The position numbers and the translations under genes are program-made. Positions 1 to 6,794 of a stretch of 28,881 nt of DNA are shown in pieces; within the stretch, counting starts at the first letter, position 1; each line of letters opens with the position of its first letter. The stretch covers positions 1 through 28,881 of the forward strand of contig DAOSWM010000039.1 in assembly GCA_035380045.1 (NCBI GenBank), written 5' to 3'. This DNA comes from DAOSWM01 sp035380045 (GTDB taxonomy: Bacteria; Bacteroidota; Bacteroidia; Bacteroidales; Tenuifilaceae). Under the pieces are notes generated by a model that was not told the DNA's origin, made no database searches, and was given only the letters and a program-made list of their open reading frames with translations.

Positions 1-1
1 A

Positions 2-32
2 CTTGGAATTTGGTGCTTGGAATTTGGTGCTT
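2..32. repeat. Heptamer-period tandem repeat at window start
   Basis: Two perfect copies of the 14-mer CTTGGAATTTGGTG lie at 2-15 and 16-29, followed by CTT. Each 14-mer is two related 7-mers of the form TTGG plus three bases (TTGGAAT, TTGGTGC). The array lies immediately downstream of the stop codon of the LytTR regulator (37-39) and may extend beyond the window. It uses the same 7-base logic as the array at 28733-28816. No coding capacity is visible. Confidence 0.75.
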
Positions 33-36
33 TATT

Positions 37-795
37 TTACCTATCTAACCATTCCTTAAACTCAGCAACTTTTTCGCGGCTAACAATTATATCCTCTTCG
101 GTTTGCACATTGAGTTTTAGCTTTAACCGGCTTCCGGAGTAGGAAATAATATCGGAAATTGACGAAAGAGAAACGATATGTTTGCGGCTTACCCTGAAAA
201 AATCAGTTGGATTTAGCATTGCTAAAATCGTATCCAGCGAATTATCTATTCCATAATCGCGACCTGTTTTTACTCTAATAAACGAACTTTTTTCGCTGCT
301 ATAAATTAACGCGATTTCCTCTACTGGTATCATTCGAATATGCTCGCCAACTTTTACTACGAATCTGGTTTTGTAGGTATTTGTTAGCATAGCTAACGCT
401 CGCTCAATGGCATCACTATCAAAAGCTTTTACTTTTTTTGTAAAACCTTTCTGAAACTTTTCAATTGCAATTTTCAGTTCCGTTTCATCGATAGGTTTTA
501 GCAGGTAATCGATGCTGTTAACTTTAAATGCTTTTATTGCGTACTCGTTGAAAGCAGTTGTAAAAATTACAGGAAATTCAACCTGAACCTGCTCAAAAAT
601 TTCGAAGCTGAGTCCATCAGCTAGCTGAATATCAAAGAAAGCCAAATCGGGATGTTCACTGGCGTTAAGCCACTTTACCGCTGATGAAACTGAATCGAAG
701 GTTACCAAATGTTCCAAGTCGGGTGAAACATTCGAAATCATCCTTTTCAGCCGTTCGGCTGTGGGTTTCTCGTCCTCGGTAATAATGTATTTCAT
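37..795 (-). CDS. LytTR-family response regulator
   Basis: A 252-residue DNA-binding response regulator. The receiver domain (about 1-118) shows the acidic cluster E7-D8-E9, the phospho-acceptor D55 in FFDIQ, the switch threonines T79/T80 and the conserved K100 before Pro. A LytTR DNA-binding domain follows (about 143-250), with the typical FFRVSRKHIVSL segment. It starts 5 bases after the stop of the upstream LytS-type kinase gene, so the two form a cognate two-component pair transcribed kinase first. Members of this family bind pairs of short direct repeats. The target is not visible; the same-strand upstream genes (polyferredoxin, TPR protein, TonB receptor) are candidates by position only. 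The family call is certain and the regulon unknown. Confidence 0.95.
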   Translation of the reverse strand: MKYIITEDEKPTAERLKRMISNVSPDLEHLVTFDSVSSAVKWLNASEHPDLAFFDIQLADGLSFEIFEQVQVEFPVIFTTAFNEYAIKAFKVNSIDYLLKPIDETELKIAIEKFQKGFTKKVKAFDSDAIERALAMLTNTYKTRFVVKVGEHIRMIPVEEIALIYSSEKSSFIRVKTGRDYGIDNSLDTILAMLNPTDFFRVSRKHIVSLSSISDIISYSGSRLKLKLNVQTEEDIIVSREKVAEFKEWLDR

Positions 796-800
796 AAATT

Positions 801-1847
801 TTACTTTAACTTATCGCTACCTATTATTGGAGTTTTGACTGTATAGTACTCACTATCAACAATAATCTCCATTTTTTTGTCTGACAAAAACTCGTACCGT
901 TTGCTTATTGTATTTAACCCAATTCCGCCAGAGTCCAGAATGGTTTTACGCTTTTGAAGGTTGTTCTGCACAATAATGTAGTTGTCTTCCCGCCACACTT
1001 TAACGGTTAGGGGTTTTTCGTTAGATATTACGTTGTGCTTAAAGCAGTTTTCGAGTAAAATTTGAAGCGAAAGCGGTATTATTAAACCCGATGTTTCGTT
1101 AACATCAATATCAACCTTTAAATTTTCACCGTGCCTAATTTGATGGAGAAATGTAAACGATTTTATGAATCGAATCTCTTCGTCAATCGCAACCAACTCT
1201 TTCTCCCGCTGTTCCAAAACGTAGCGATAAATGTTCGAGAACTGCTGAATAAATTCCTTGGCTTTTGCAGGATCGGAATCGACAAGTGAGCTCAGTACGC
1301 TTAAGCTGTTGAACAGGAAGTGCGGATTTACGTTACTTTTTAGCGCATCGTATCGAAGCTGGATTGTTTCCTGCTTCAACTTCTCCTCGTTAATAATTGA
1401 AACTCTCCACCATTTAAAGAACTGTACAAAATAGAATAGTACTGTAATGAAAAGCGAAATAATGAATGTTACCGCCATCTGAGGAAAAATCCAATCGAAA
1501 TTCTCTTGGATTTTTACCTTGTAAATTGTTTGAAATACGTAGAAGTAAACTGCAAAAATTGCTATTCCTGTATAAACAATCGATAGGATTAGATCCATCG
1601 AAAGTGTTAGCTTCGGGTTCTTATTCCAGGGGAATTTCTTGCTGTTAAACCAGCCAATAAACTGGTTGCCCTTCCAAATTGAAATTGCCAACAGGAATCC
1701 GAACTGTGTGTTCTTAAGGAATGTATGAATATCACTAAAAAGCCTATTACCCATAAAGAAGTAAACAACCACAATGCTCAATGTGTAGGCCAAAAGTAAA
1801 TCCCTAGCCTGTTGTACTGAAAACCGAACCCACTTATTATTTGTCAT
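801..1847 (-). CDS. LytS/YehU-type sensor histidine kinase
   Basis: A 348-residue membrane sensor kinase. About four hydrophobic segments lie in the first 145 residues (near 15-33, 49-57, 84-104 and 122-143), with no separate extracellular sensor domain. A short coiled linker leads to the His_kinase domain, with H176 in NPHFLFNSL, an N-box LLENCFKHN (264-272) and a G-box GGIGLNTISKRY (307-318). This is the short kinase architecture that pairs with LytTR regulators, and the regulator gene starts 5 bases downstream. A TAATTTTG -7 box in the 51-base gap upstream suggests its own promoter, although it may also be read from the polyferredoxin gene. The stimulus is unknown. Confidence 0.95.
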   Translation of the reverse strand: MTNNKWVRFSVQQARDLLLAYTLSIVVVYFFMGNRLFSDIHTFLKNTQFGFLLAISIWKGNQFIGWFNSKKFPWNKNPKLTLSMDLILSIVYTGIAIFAVYFYVFQTIYKVKIQENFDWIFPQMAVTFIISLFITVLFYFVQFFKWWRVSIINEEKLKQETIQLRYDALKSNVNPHFLFNSLSVLSSLVDSDPAKAKEFIQQFSNIYRYVLEQREKELVAIDEEIRFIKSFTFLHQIRHGENLKVDIDVNETSGLIIPLSLQILLENCFKHNVISNEKPLTVKVWREDNYIIVQNNLQKRKTILDSGGIGLNTISKRYEFLSDKKMEIIVDSEYYTVKTPIIGSDKLK

Positions 1848-1878
1848 ATAATTACTTTTCGCAAATTCATTAATAAGC

Positions 1879-1886
1879 CAAAATTA
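1879..1886 (-). promoter_or_regulatory. Candidate -7 box of the first LytS/LytTR operon
   Basis: Read on the minus strand, TAATTTTG matches the Bacteroidota -7 consensus TAnnTTTG exactly. It sits 31 bases upstream of the kinase start codon, inside the 51-base gap after the polyferredoxin gene. No clear -33 TTTG is seen at the expected distance, so the assignment rests on the -7 box and position alone. Confidence 0.45.
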
Positions 1887-1898
1887 CAACTTAATACT

Positions 1899-2810
1899 TT
1901 ATATAGCCTTAGTTGGACAAACGCTTCTACAATCGGTGCAAAGTATGCACTCCGGGTGATTAATCTTTTTCCCTTCTTTGATGTAACTCATCACATCAAT
2001 GCCCATGGGGCAAATTTTGTTACATGCGCCACACTCGATACATTGATTTCCTGTAGGTTTGATTTTAATCAAACTTACGCTGCTTGATGGAATCATTACA
2101 AGTGAAACCGGGCAAAGATGTTTACAGAAGAATCGTTTATCAGAGAATATAAATGCCAGAGGAACTGCAAGTAGGTAGTAAATTCCATTCCCAACAAACA
2201 TCCAGTACATTTCCCGTTTATTGATGTAGTTATGTATTACATCGTAGTTTAGTGCAAAAACCAGATACACAGGAATTAGAATTGAAATTGCTAAAGTTAA
2301 AAATCGTAAATGCTTTAATTTTGGTGAAACTTTTTGAGGTGAACTTTTTATTGGAAGCCAGTCGAGAACAGCTGCAGTCCAGCAAGCCCAACCGCAGAAA
2401 CCTCTTCCCCAAATAAGCGGCCCGAGAATTTTTGCAATCAAATAGTGAATAAATCCTTTCCCAAAAAATCCAATCAATACAATAAGTACAATTCCCTCCA
2501 GCTGAAAATTCTCCCTGTTAACTATTGGAACAAAAAGGAGTAAGCAAGGAAGAATCATCAGGATTGATACTTTGCGCCCAATAATTTGCTTCTTCCCTTT
2601 TTGCGAAGCGCGAATTATCATTCCAACCGTAATGGAAAAGCCAATCCATGGAAAAATTACCCAGAATCCCCACCATCTTAAAATGAATTCTAAAAGAGTT
2701 GCTACAGAAAGACCAATAATGAGAGGTAGAAACTTTTTCATTGGAAGAATTTTTTGAATGAAGAAACTTAGAAATATAAGAATTTTTCGTGGTAAAAGTA
2801 AACTCGCCAT
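1899..2810 (-). CDS. Membrane-bound 4Fe-4S polyferredoxin (NapH/CcoG-like)
   Basis: A 303-residue integral membrane iron-sulfur protein. Several transmembrane segments precede a cytoplasmic C-terminus with two classical [4Fe-4S] motifs, CxxCxxCxxxCP at C257/C260/C263/C267 and C288/C291/C294/C298. Upstream, the FCGWACWTA and CKHLCPV motifs are characteristic of NapH/RdxA/CcoG-type proteins. Such proteins move electrons between the quinone pool or cytoplasm and a periplasmic or metal-handling partner. No catalytic partner (NapG, NosZ, cytochrome oxidase) is in view, so the electron acceptor is unknown. The start is uncertain: Met24 (codon at 2739-2741) begins a conventional MKKFLPLIIG sequence and has a near-consensus TATATTTC box (2771-2778) upstream, so the first 23 residues may not be translated. 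It is followed by the LytS-type kinase gene on the same strand. Confidence 0.85.
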   Translation of the reverse strand: MASLLLPRKILIFLSFFIQKILPMKKFLPLIIGLSVATLLEFILRWWGFWVIFPWIGFSITVGMIIRASQKGKKQIIGRKVSILMILPCLLLFVPIVNRENFQLEGIVLIVLIGFFGKGFIHYLIAKILGPLIWGRGFCGWACWTAAVLDWLPIKSSPQKVSPKLKHLRFLTLAISILIPVYLVFALNYDVIHNYINKREMYWMFVGNGIYYLLAVPLAFIFSDKRFFCKHLCPVSLVMIPSSSVSLIKIKPTGNQCIECGACNKICPMGIDVMSYIKEGKKINHPECILCTDCRSVCPTKAI

Positions 2811-2856
2811 TGGTAACCTAGTAATCTAGCAACACAATGACGAGTTTTATACTACT

Positions 2857-3504
2857 TTATTGGTTTTCTGCACTACATCTTTCAATCATTCGCTGGTTAC
2901 TTTTGGCTCCCCACTTTGGGTCAATGCCATCTTTCCCATTTTCTTTTTCGAAATTCTCTTTTGCTGCCAGAAACTTTGGAAGCGCATTTTTGCTTCCCCC
3001 ACCAAACATTTTGGGTGTAAAGTAAATGTTCTGTGCCAGAAGGAAACCCGCTCTCGGGTTATTTGGGTTTTCGCTTACAGCTTTCTCAAGAACTTCAGCA
3101 GCTTTCTGCGAGTAGCTCATCCCACGCATGGGGCTAACTTGGATTCTTCCCTGATATAAAAATCCTTGCAGTGCAAAAAGTTCCGACTTATCTCCGCCAA
3201 GTTCCAATGCTTTATCAATACTTTTTTGAGCTTGATCGAGAATTGCATCCTTCTTATCGCCATCTTTTTCCCAGAAGCTGGAGTTAATTTGAGTGAATGC
3301 CAAGTAGTAGAACGATTCCCACCTGTTTCCTTCGGCAACAGAAATTCGCTCAAACCGGCTGACAACATTCTGCATATCAACTTGGGTTTTAGCGCTATCA
3401 TATAATGCTAGCGTTTCCTTAATTGCGCTTTCAAAGTTTGGCTTCTGAGCCATTACGTTTCCTAACATGGTTAGGGCTGCTGCGATGATAATTAGTTTTT
3501 TCAT
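2857..3504 (-). CDS. Secreted TPR-like protein of unknown function
   Basis: A 215-residue protein with an N-terminal signal peptide (lysines, then a hydrophobic stretch ending ...LGNVMA before QK at about residue 20). The rest is helical and resembles degenerate tetratricopeptide repeats, for example the segments around SIDKALELGGDKSELFALQGF and VLEKAVSENPNNPRAGFLLA. The C-terminus is rich in Lys and Asn. TPR folds usually mediate protein-protein contacts, here in the periplasm. It lies between the TonB-dependent receptor and the polyferredoxin on the same strand. The near-consensus box TAACTTTA between the upstream repeat element and the start may be its promoter. No specific function can be assigned. 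Confidence 0.8.
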   Translation of the reverse strand: MKKLIIIAAALTMLGNVMAQKPNFESAIKETLALYDSAKTQVDMQNVVSRFERISVAEGNRWESFYYLAFTQINSSFWEKDGDKKDAILDQAQKSIDKALELGGDKSELFALQGFLYQGRIQVSPMRGMSYSQKAAEVLEKAVSENPNNPRAGFLLAQNIYFTPKMFGGGSKNALPKFLAAKENFEKENGKDGIDPKWGAKSNQRMIERCSAENQ

Positions 3505-3540
3505 TTTCTTGATTTTTAAAGTTATTTATTGACTAAGAAT

Positions 3541-3623
3541 GGAACGCAGATGACACCGATATAACAGATTTACACAGAATAAATCAGCGATTATCCGCTT
3601 AATCAGCGTCATCAGCGTTCTAT
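3541..3623. repeat. Dispersed intergenic imperfect-palindrome repeat
   Basis: An element of about 83 bases with imperfect inverted arms: GAACGCAGATGACACCGATA (3542-3561) pairs with 3601-3620 at 16 of 20 positions. Inside, ATCAGCG occurs three times (3583, 3602, 3611). From memory, this GAACGC-type sequence resembles an intergenic repeat scattered through many environmental bacterial genomes, including Bacteroidota. That is recall, not a search result. Its right arm runs directly into the TonB receptor stop codon (TAG on the minus strand, 3620-3622). It would form a hairpin in the transcript between the receptor and the TPR-like gene. Confidence 0.6.
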
Positions 3624-5758
3624 AGGGTAATGAATATTCCTACAAAGTAAAATCTCTTACTTTCCGATTTAACCGGAAATGCTTCGTAAATTCCTTCCTC
3701 GTTTGGTTTACTGTAGTATCGGTAGCCAAAAATATTATCGCGTCCTAAGAGATTATTTACAGACATATAAATGATGGTTGGCTTTTTGAAGATTGTGGTT
3801 AAGTGACTACAGTTTAAACTTATATCGTTGTAGTAGGGAGTTTTTCCATCCATAAATTTATCGCTGTTTGGGTTGTTGTATGGACGTCCACTGGCAAAAG
3901 TAACCGACATACCGAATTGTGTAGTAATACTTTGCACCCACTTTTTCCCTACAAAACTTGCTGTATGTTCTGGGGCAAAGTGCGGTGTTACCATTTCGGG
4001 ATAATCGCGGTATTTTCGCTTCGAATCAACGTAGGAGTATGAAAACCAGTACTCAAAACTTTTGAAAGTTCTTCTATCGCGGAAGAAAACATCAACTCCT
4101 TGAGAATAACCGCTTCCTGAGTTTGAGTACAAATCGCCATTCCAAAATTCTGTGGAATTGTAGGTTACCAAATCCTTATAATCTTTCCTGTACCCTTCAA
4201 CCCTAAGAATCCTGTCGCTTCGCTCCCATTGATAGTTTACAATGTAGTGGTTAGCCTGCTCAAAGTTGAGCGAGTGAGTAAATCGAAGTAATGTTTCCTC
4301 GGGAGTTTGGTAAAAGTTTCCGTAGGCAATTGAAACCTGCGCCGATTTTGTAAGTTTTACTGCTGCTGAGAATCGTGCTGCTATGTTATAGTCGTTGAGT
4401 AAGGTGCTGTACTCTGAGCGAACTCCGGCACGAACAGCTAGGAAATCAAGAGGACGAAATTCTGTTTCGGCAAATGCTGCAGAACCAAAATCGTTGAATA
4501 TGCTGTTATTGTGGAAAAGTGTAGTATCAACAAAGTAATCCTGGTTGTAGTGATTGTAAGTTTCTTCAGCGCCAAATATCAACGATACGTTGTTTGTGAA
4601 ATTCTTTTTGAGTACAAGTTTTGCTTGCGCATTGTTATTTCCCTCATCAATGTTAAAACTTTCCATATCCAACTTGTTTTTATCGTAGGTAAAAGCAACA
4701 CCGCTTTTAAGAATCCAACCATTGCCCAAATCGTCGCTGTATGAAATATTGGTGTAACTATTCTTATTTGCAATTGCAATATTGGCCATTGATCCGGGAA
4801 TGGATAAATCTGGATATTCCAATCCAAATCGTGTTCCCGAGAAAGTGCTGAATGCTTTCAGTATTCCGCTCTCAGAAACTTTCTGACGAAAAGTAAATGT
4901 TGTTCCTACCGACTCCGGATACTGATTCATGCTGAATTTGCTTGGGACTAACTGAAAGTACGGAGTGAGATTTGTGTAATCAACTCCAAATGAAGCAGCA
5001 GTTTTATCACCTTTCACTGTTTGCGAAACGCCTCCACCAACAGTCATAATTGAAACATCGGTTTGAGTTTGCTGGGGAAATGAGTTTGTATTCAAAATCA
5101 ACGCTGATGAAAGTGCCTGTCCGTATTCAGCCGAATATCCACCAGTACTAAAGGTTGTTCCGGTAAAAAGAAAAGGTGAAAATCTTCCACGGCTCGGCAA
5201 ATCGGGAACGTTGGAACTGTAAGGTTTTTTCGAAAGCAACCCGTCGATAAACGTTTTGGTTTCGTAACCATCGCCTCCGCGAACAAAGAGTCGTCCATCT
5301 TCGCCAACAGTTGCAGTTCCTGGTAACGCAGTTAGCGCTCCGTATATATCACCGGTAGCACTGGGAGTTGTAACAATATCCAATGGTTGGAGAGTAACAC
5401 TGCGTTTACGATCGGCAGTTTCGTATGTTCCTGCAGTTATTACAACATCTCCCAAACGATTCGATTCATCTTTAAGTTTGAAAACTACTTCAACACCTTT
5501 CCCTGTAATTTCAACCTCCTTCTCCTGAAGAGCAAATCCAATAAAAGTTGCAACAAGAGTTTGATTTCCTGTAAGAGAAGTCTTGAAAGAAAATGAACCG
5601 TCGTCGGTTGCAGCAGTTCCATCGTAGGAACCTTTTACAAAAACATTGGCTCCGGTTAGCGGTTCGCCTTTCGAATCGGTTACTTTGCCTTTAATTGTTG
5701 TTTGTCCTATCGAAACAAAAAACGAAAGAAGAAGTGCTGCTAGTAGTATTGTTCTCAT
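3620..5758 (-). CDS. TonB-dependent outer-membrane receptor
   Basis: A 712-residue outer-membrane transporter. A signal peptide (about 1-19, ending SIGQ) is followed by a carboxypeptidase-regulatory-like beta-sandwich (about 21-105, with IKGKVTDSKGEPLTGANVFV), a plug domain (about 115-225, with RLFVRGGDGYETKTFIDG) and a beta-barrel to the end. There is no SusD partner, and the length is well below SusC proteins, so this is a non-SusC receptor, more likely for a metal complex, siderophore or other small ligand than for glycans. The C-terminus ends FITL rather than in an aromatic residue. Same-strand neighbours (TPR-like protein, polyferredoxin) hint at metal or redox biology, but that is an inference. 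The ligand cannot be read from the sequence. Confidence 0.9.
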   Translation of the reverse strand: MRTILLAALLLSFFVSIGQTTIKGKVTDSKGEPLTGANVFVKGSYDGTAATDDGSFSFKTSLTGNQTLVATFIGFALQEKEVEITGKGVEVVFKLKDESNRLGDVVITAGTYETADRKRSVTLQPLDIVTTPSATGDIYGALTALPGTATVGEDGRLFVRGGDGYETKTFIDGLLSKKPYSSNVPDLPSRGRFSPFLFTGTTFSTGGYSAEYGQALSSALILNTNSFPQQTQTDVSIMTVGGGVSQTVKGDKTAASFGVDYTNLTPYFQLVPSKFSMNQYPESVGTTFTFRQKVSESGILKAFSTFSGTRFGLEYPDLSIPGSMANIAIANKNSYTNISYSDDLGNGWILKSGVAFTYDKNKLDMESFNIDEGNNNAQAKLVLKKNFTNNVSLIFGAEETYNHYNQDYFVDTTLFHNNSIFNDFGSAAFAETEFRPLDFLAVRAGVRSEYSTLLNDYNIAARFSAAVKLTKSAQVSIAYGNFYQTPEETLLRFTHSLNFEQANHYIVNYQWERSDRILRVEGYRKDYKDLVTYNSTEFWNGDLYSNSGSGYSQGVDVFFRDRRTFKSFEYWFSYSYVDSKRKYRDYPEMVTPHFAPEHTASFVGKKWVQSITTQFGMSVTFASGRPYNNPNSDKFMDGKTPYYNDISLNCSHLTTIFKKPTIIYMSVNNLLGRDNIFGYRYYSKPNEEGIYEAFPVKSESKRFYFVGIFITL

Positions 5759-5774
5759 GGTTTTATTTTTGCTA

Positions 5775-5782
5775 CAAAGATT
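5775..5782 (-). promoter_or_regulatory. Weak candidate -7 box of the TonB receptor gene
   Basis: Read on the minus strand, AATCTTTG differs from TAnnTTTG at one position and lies 16 bases upstream of the receptor start codon. A TTG occurs about 16 bases further upstream. The match is plausible but imperfect. Confidence 0.25.
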
Positions 5783-5884
5783 GCTTAACCCCTTTCAGCA
5801 AGATTTACTTTTGTTGCTATCCAATTGACTTATCTTGCTTTCTGCAGCAAAATTGAGAACGATAAACGCGTTTAAAAATAAAAA

Positions 5885-5909
5885 CCCGATGAGCTGTCGC
5901 TTCATCGGG
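5885..5909 (-). terminator. Rho-independent terminator of the DUF2378-like gene
   Basis: A perfect 8-bp stem CCCGATGA/TCATCGGG encloses a 9-base loop. On the minus strand the stem is followed directly by a T-rich run (GTTTTTATTTTTA), the classical intrinsic terminator layout. It lies 37 bases downstream of the stop of the gene at 5947-6504 and isolates it from the TonB receptor promoter. Confidence 0.85.
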
Positions 5910-5946
5910 CTGAATTGTTGTTATTGCACCACTAATCGTGTAGGAG

Positions 5947-6504
5947 TTAATCCCATTCTATAACTATCCTGGTAACTAAGTCATCACCCGACACCTCATC
6001 GATAACCTCTATTCGCAAAGCCGATTTTAGCGTTATCTCAAGGGTTTGCTCAACCCATCCGGCAATACGGTGCATAATAAGCTTTTCGCTAACATGAAAC
6101 TTAGAAAGTTCAATAACACATCGCTTATCCTTACTTTCAACTACCTTAATATCAGACGGTTTGTAATAAGCAGAAAAAATACTGGATGCACGGCTCAGCA
6201 CGAAGTGTGGGCTACTTACGCGTATGAAAATTTTATAAATTCCCTTTAAGGCAACATCTGCGCTATACCTTCCAAGAAGAAGTGCAGCTTTAACATGATT
6301 CCCATCGTAAAATAGGTCACCAACCATTTGAGTTGGAATTATCACCGAATCGATTAGGTTGTACCAACTTGTAGCATATATAGGTTGTTCGAAAATTTTT
6401 CTTGACGATTCGGGCATCGATTGGAGCCACTCCAGAAAATGTCCCGGAAACTTCTCTTTTACAAAGTCTGGAGTTGTTTTTACAGCAGTTCCTTTTATTT
6501 CCAT
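5947..6504 (-). CDS. DUF2378/TIGR02265-like sensor-domain protein
   Basis: A 185-residue soluble protein. The pattern resembles the DUF2378 (TIGR02265) family, best known from myxobacteria. It has an N-terminal KGTAVKTTPDFVKEKFPG, a SWY motif near residue 45, a central GRYSADVALKGIYKIF helix, an FSAYYKPSDI segment, a GWVEQTLEIT helix and a terminal VIEW. That family is thought to have a V4R/heme-NO-binding-like fold and small-ligand-sensing roles. The Cys that often precedes the final strand in such domains is absent here. The upstream ATG at 6558 is disfavoured because an exact TATCTTTG -7 box (6534-6541) lies between the two candidates and would put transcription initiation after it. The gene is monocistronic, with its own terminator. 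The family assignment is from remembered pattern only. Confidence 0.6.
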   Translation of the reverse strand: MEIKGTAVKTTPDFVKEKFPGHFLEWLQSMPESSRKIFEQPIYATSWYNLIDSVIIPTQMVGDLFYDGNHVKAALLLGRYSADVALKGIYKIFIRVSSPHFVLSRASSIFSAYYKPSDIKVVESKDKRCVIELSKFHVSEKLIMHRIAGWVEQTLEITLKSALRIEVIDEVSGDDLVTRIVIEWD

Positions 6505-6533
6505 TTGGTATGGTTTATATGGATTTACTATCA

Positions 6534-6541
6534 CAAAGATA
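6534..6541 (-). promoter_or_regulatory. -7 box of the DUF2378-like gene
   Basis: Read on the minus strand, TATCTTTG matches TAnnTTTG exactly. Initiation 6-7 bases downstream would leave a leader of about 20 bases before the ATG at 6502-6504. This decides the start of that gene against the upstream ATG at 6558. No convincing -33 TTTG is seen. Confidence 0.5.
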
Positions 6542-6720
6542 TAAAAATACTTTAACACCCATTTCAGAATATTTTTTTGGTAAATTCATAAAGAAATAAC
6601 ACTGGTGACGAAAATCACCTTTCCTCTAAAGTAATCATTATCAAAAAAATTGTTAAATCTTAAATTACCAAATACTAAAATGTTTTAGATTATTGTTAAA
6701 CTTGTGCAACTCAACAGAAA

Positions 6721-6743
6721 TAAAAACGTAAATAACGTTTATA
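6721..6743. promoter_or_regulatory. Near-perfect dyad upstream of the SpoIIE phosphatase gene
   Basis: TAAAAACGT, a 5-base spacer AAATA, then ACGTTTATA form 9-bp arms with a single mismatch (positions 23/41 of the 6700 block). The site lies 51 bases before the phosphatase start codon, in the 290-base region separating it from the divergent DUF2378-like gene. It could be an operator or a short RNA hairpin in the leader. There is no T-run, so it is not a terminator. Confidence 0.35.
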
Positions 6744-6794
6744 AATGTTTCTGATGCAGTGACATTATTTAAAAAATCAACATCTAACCATTAA

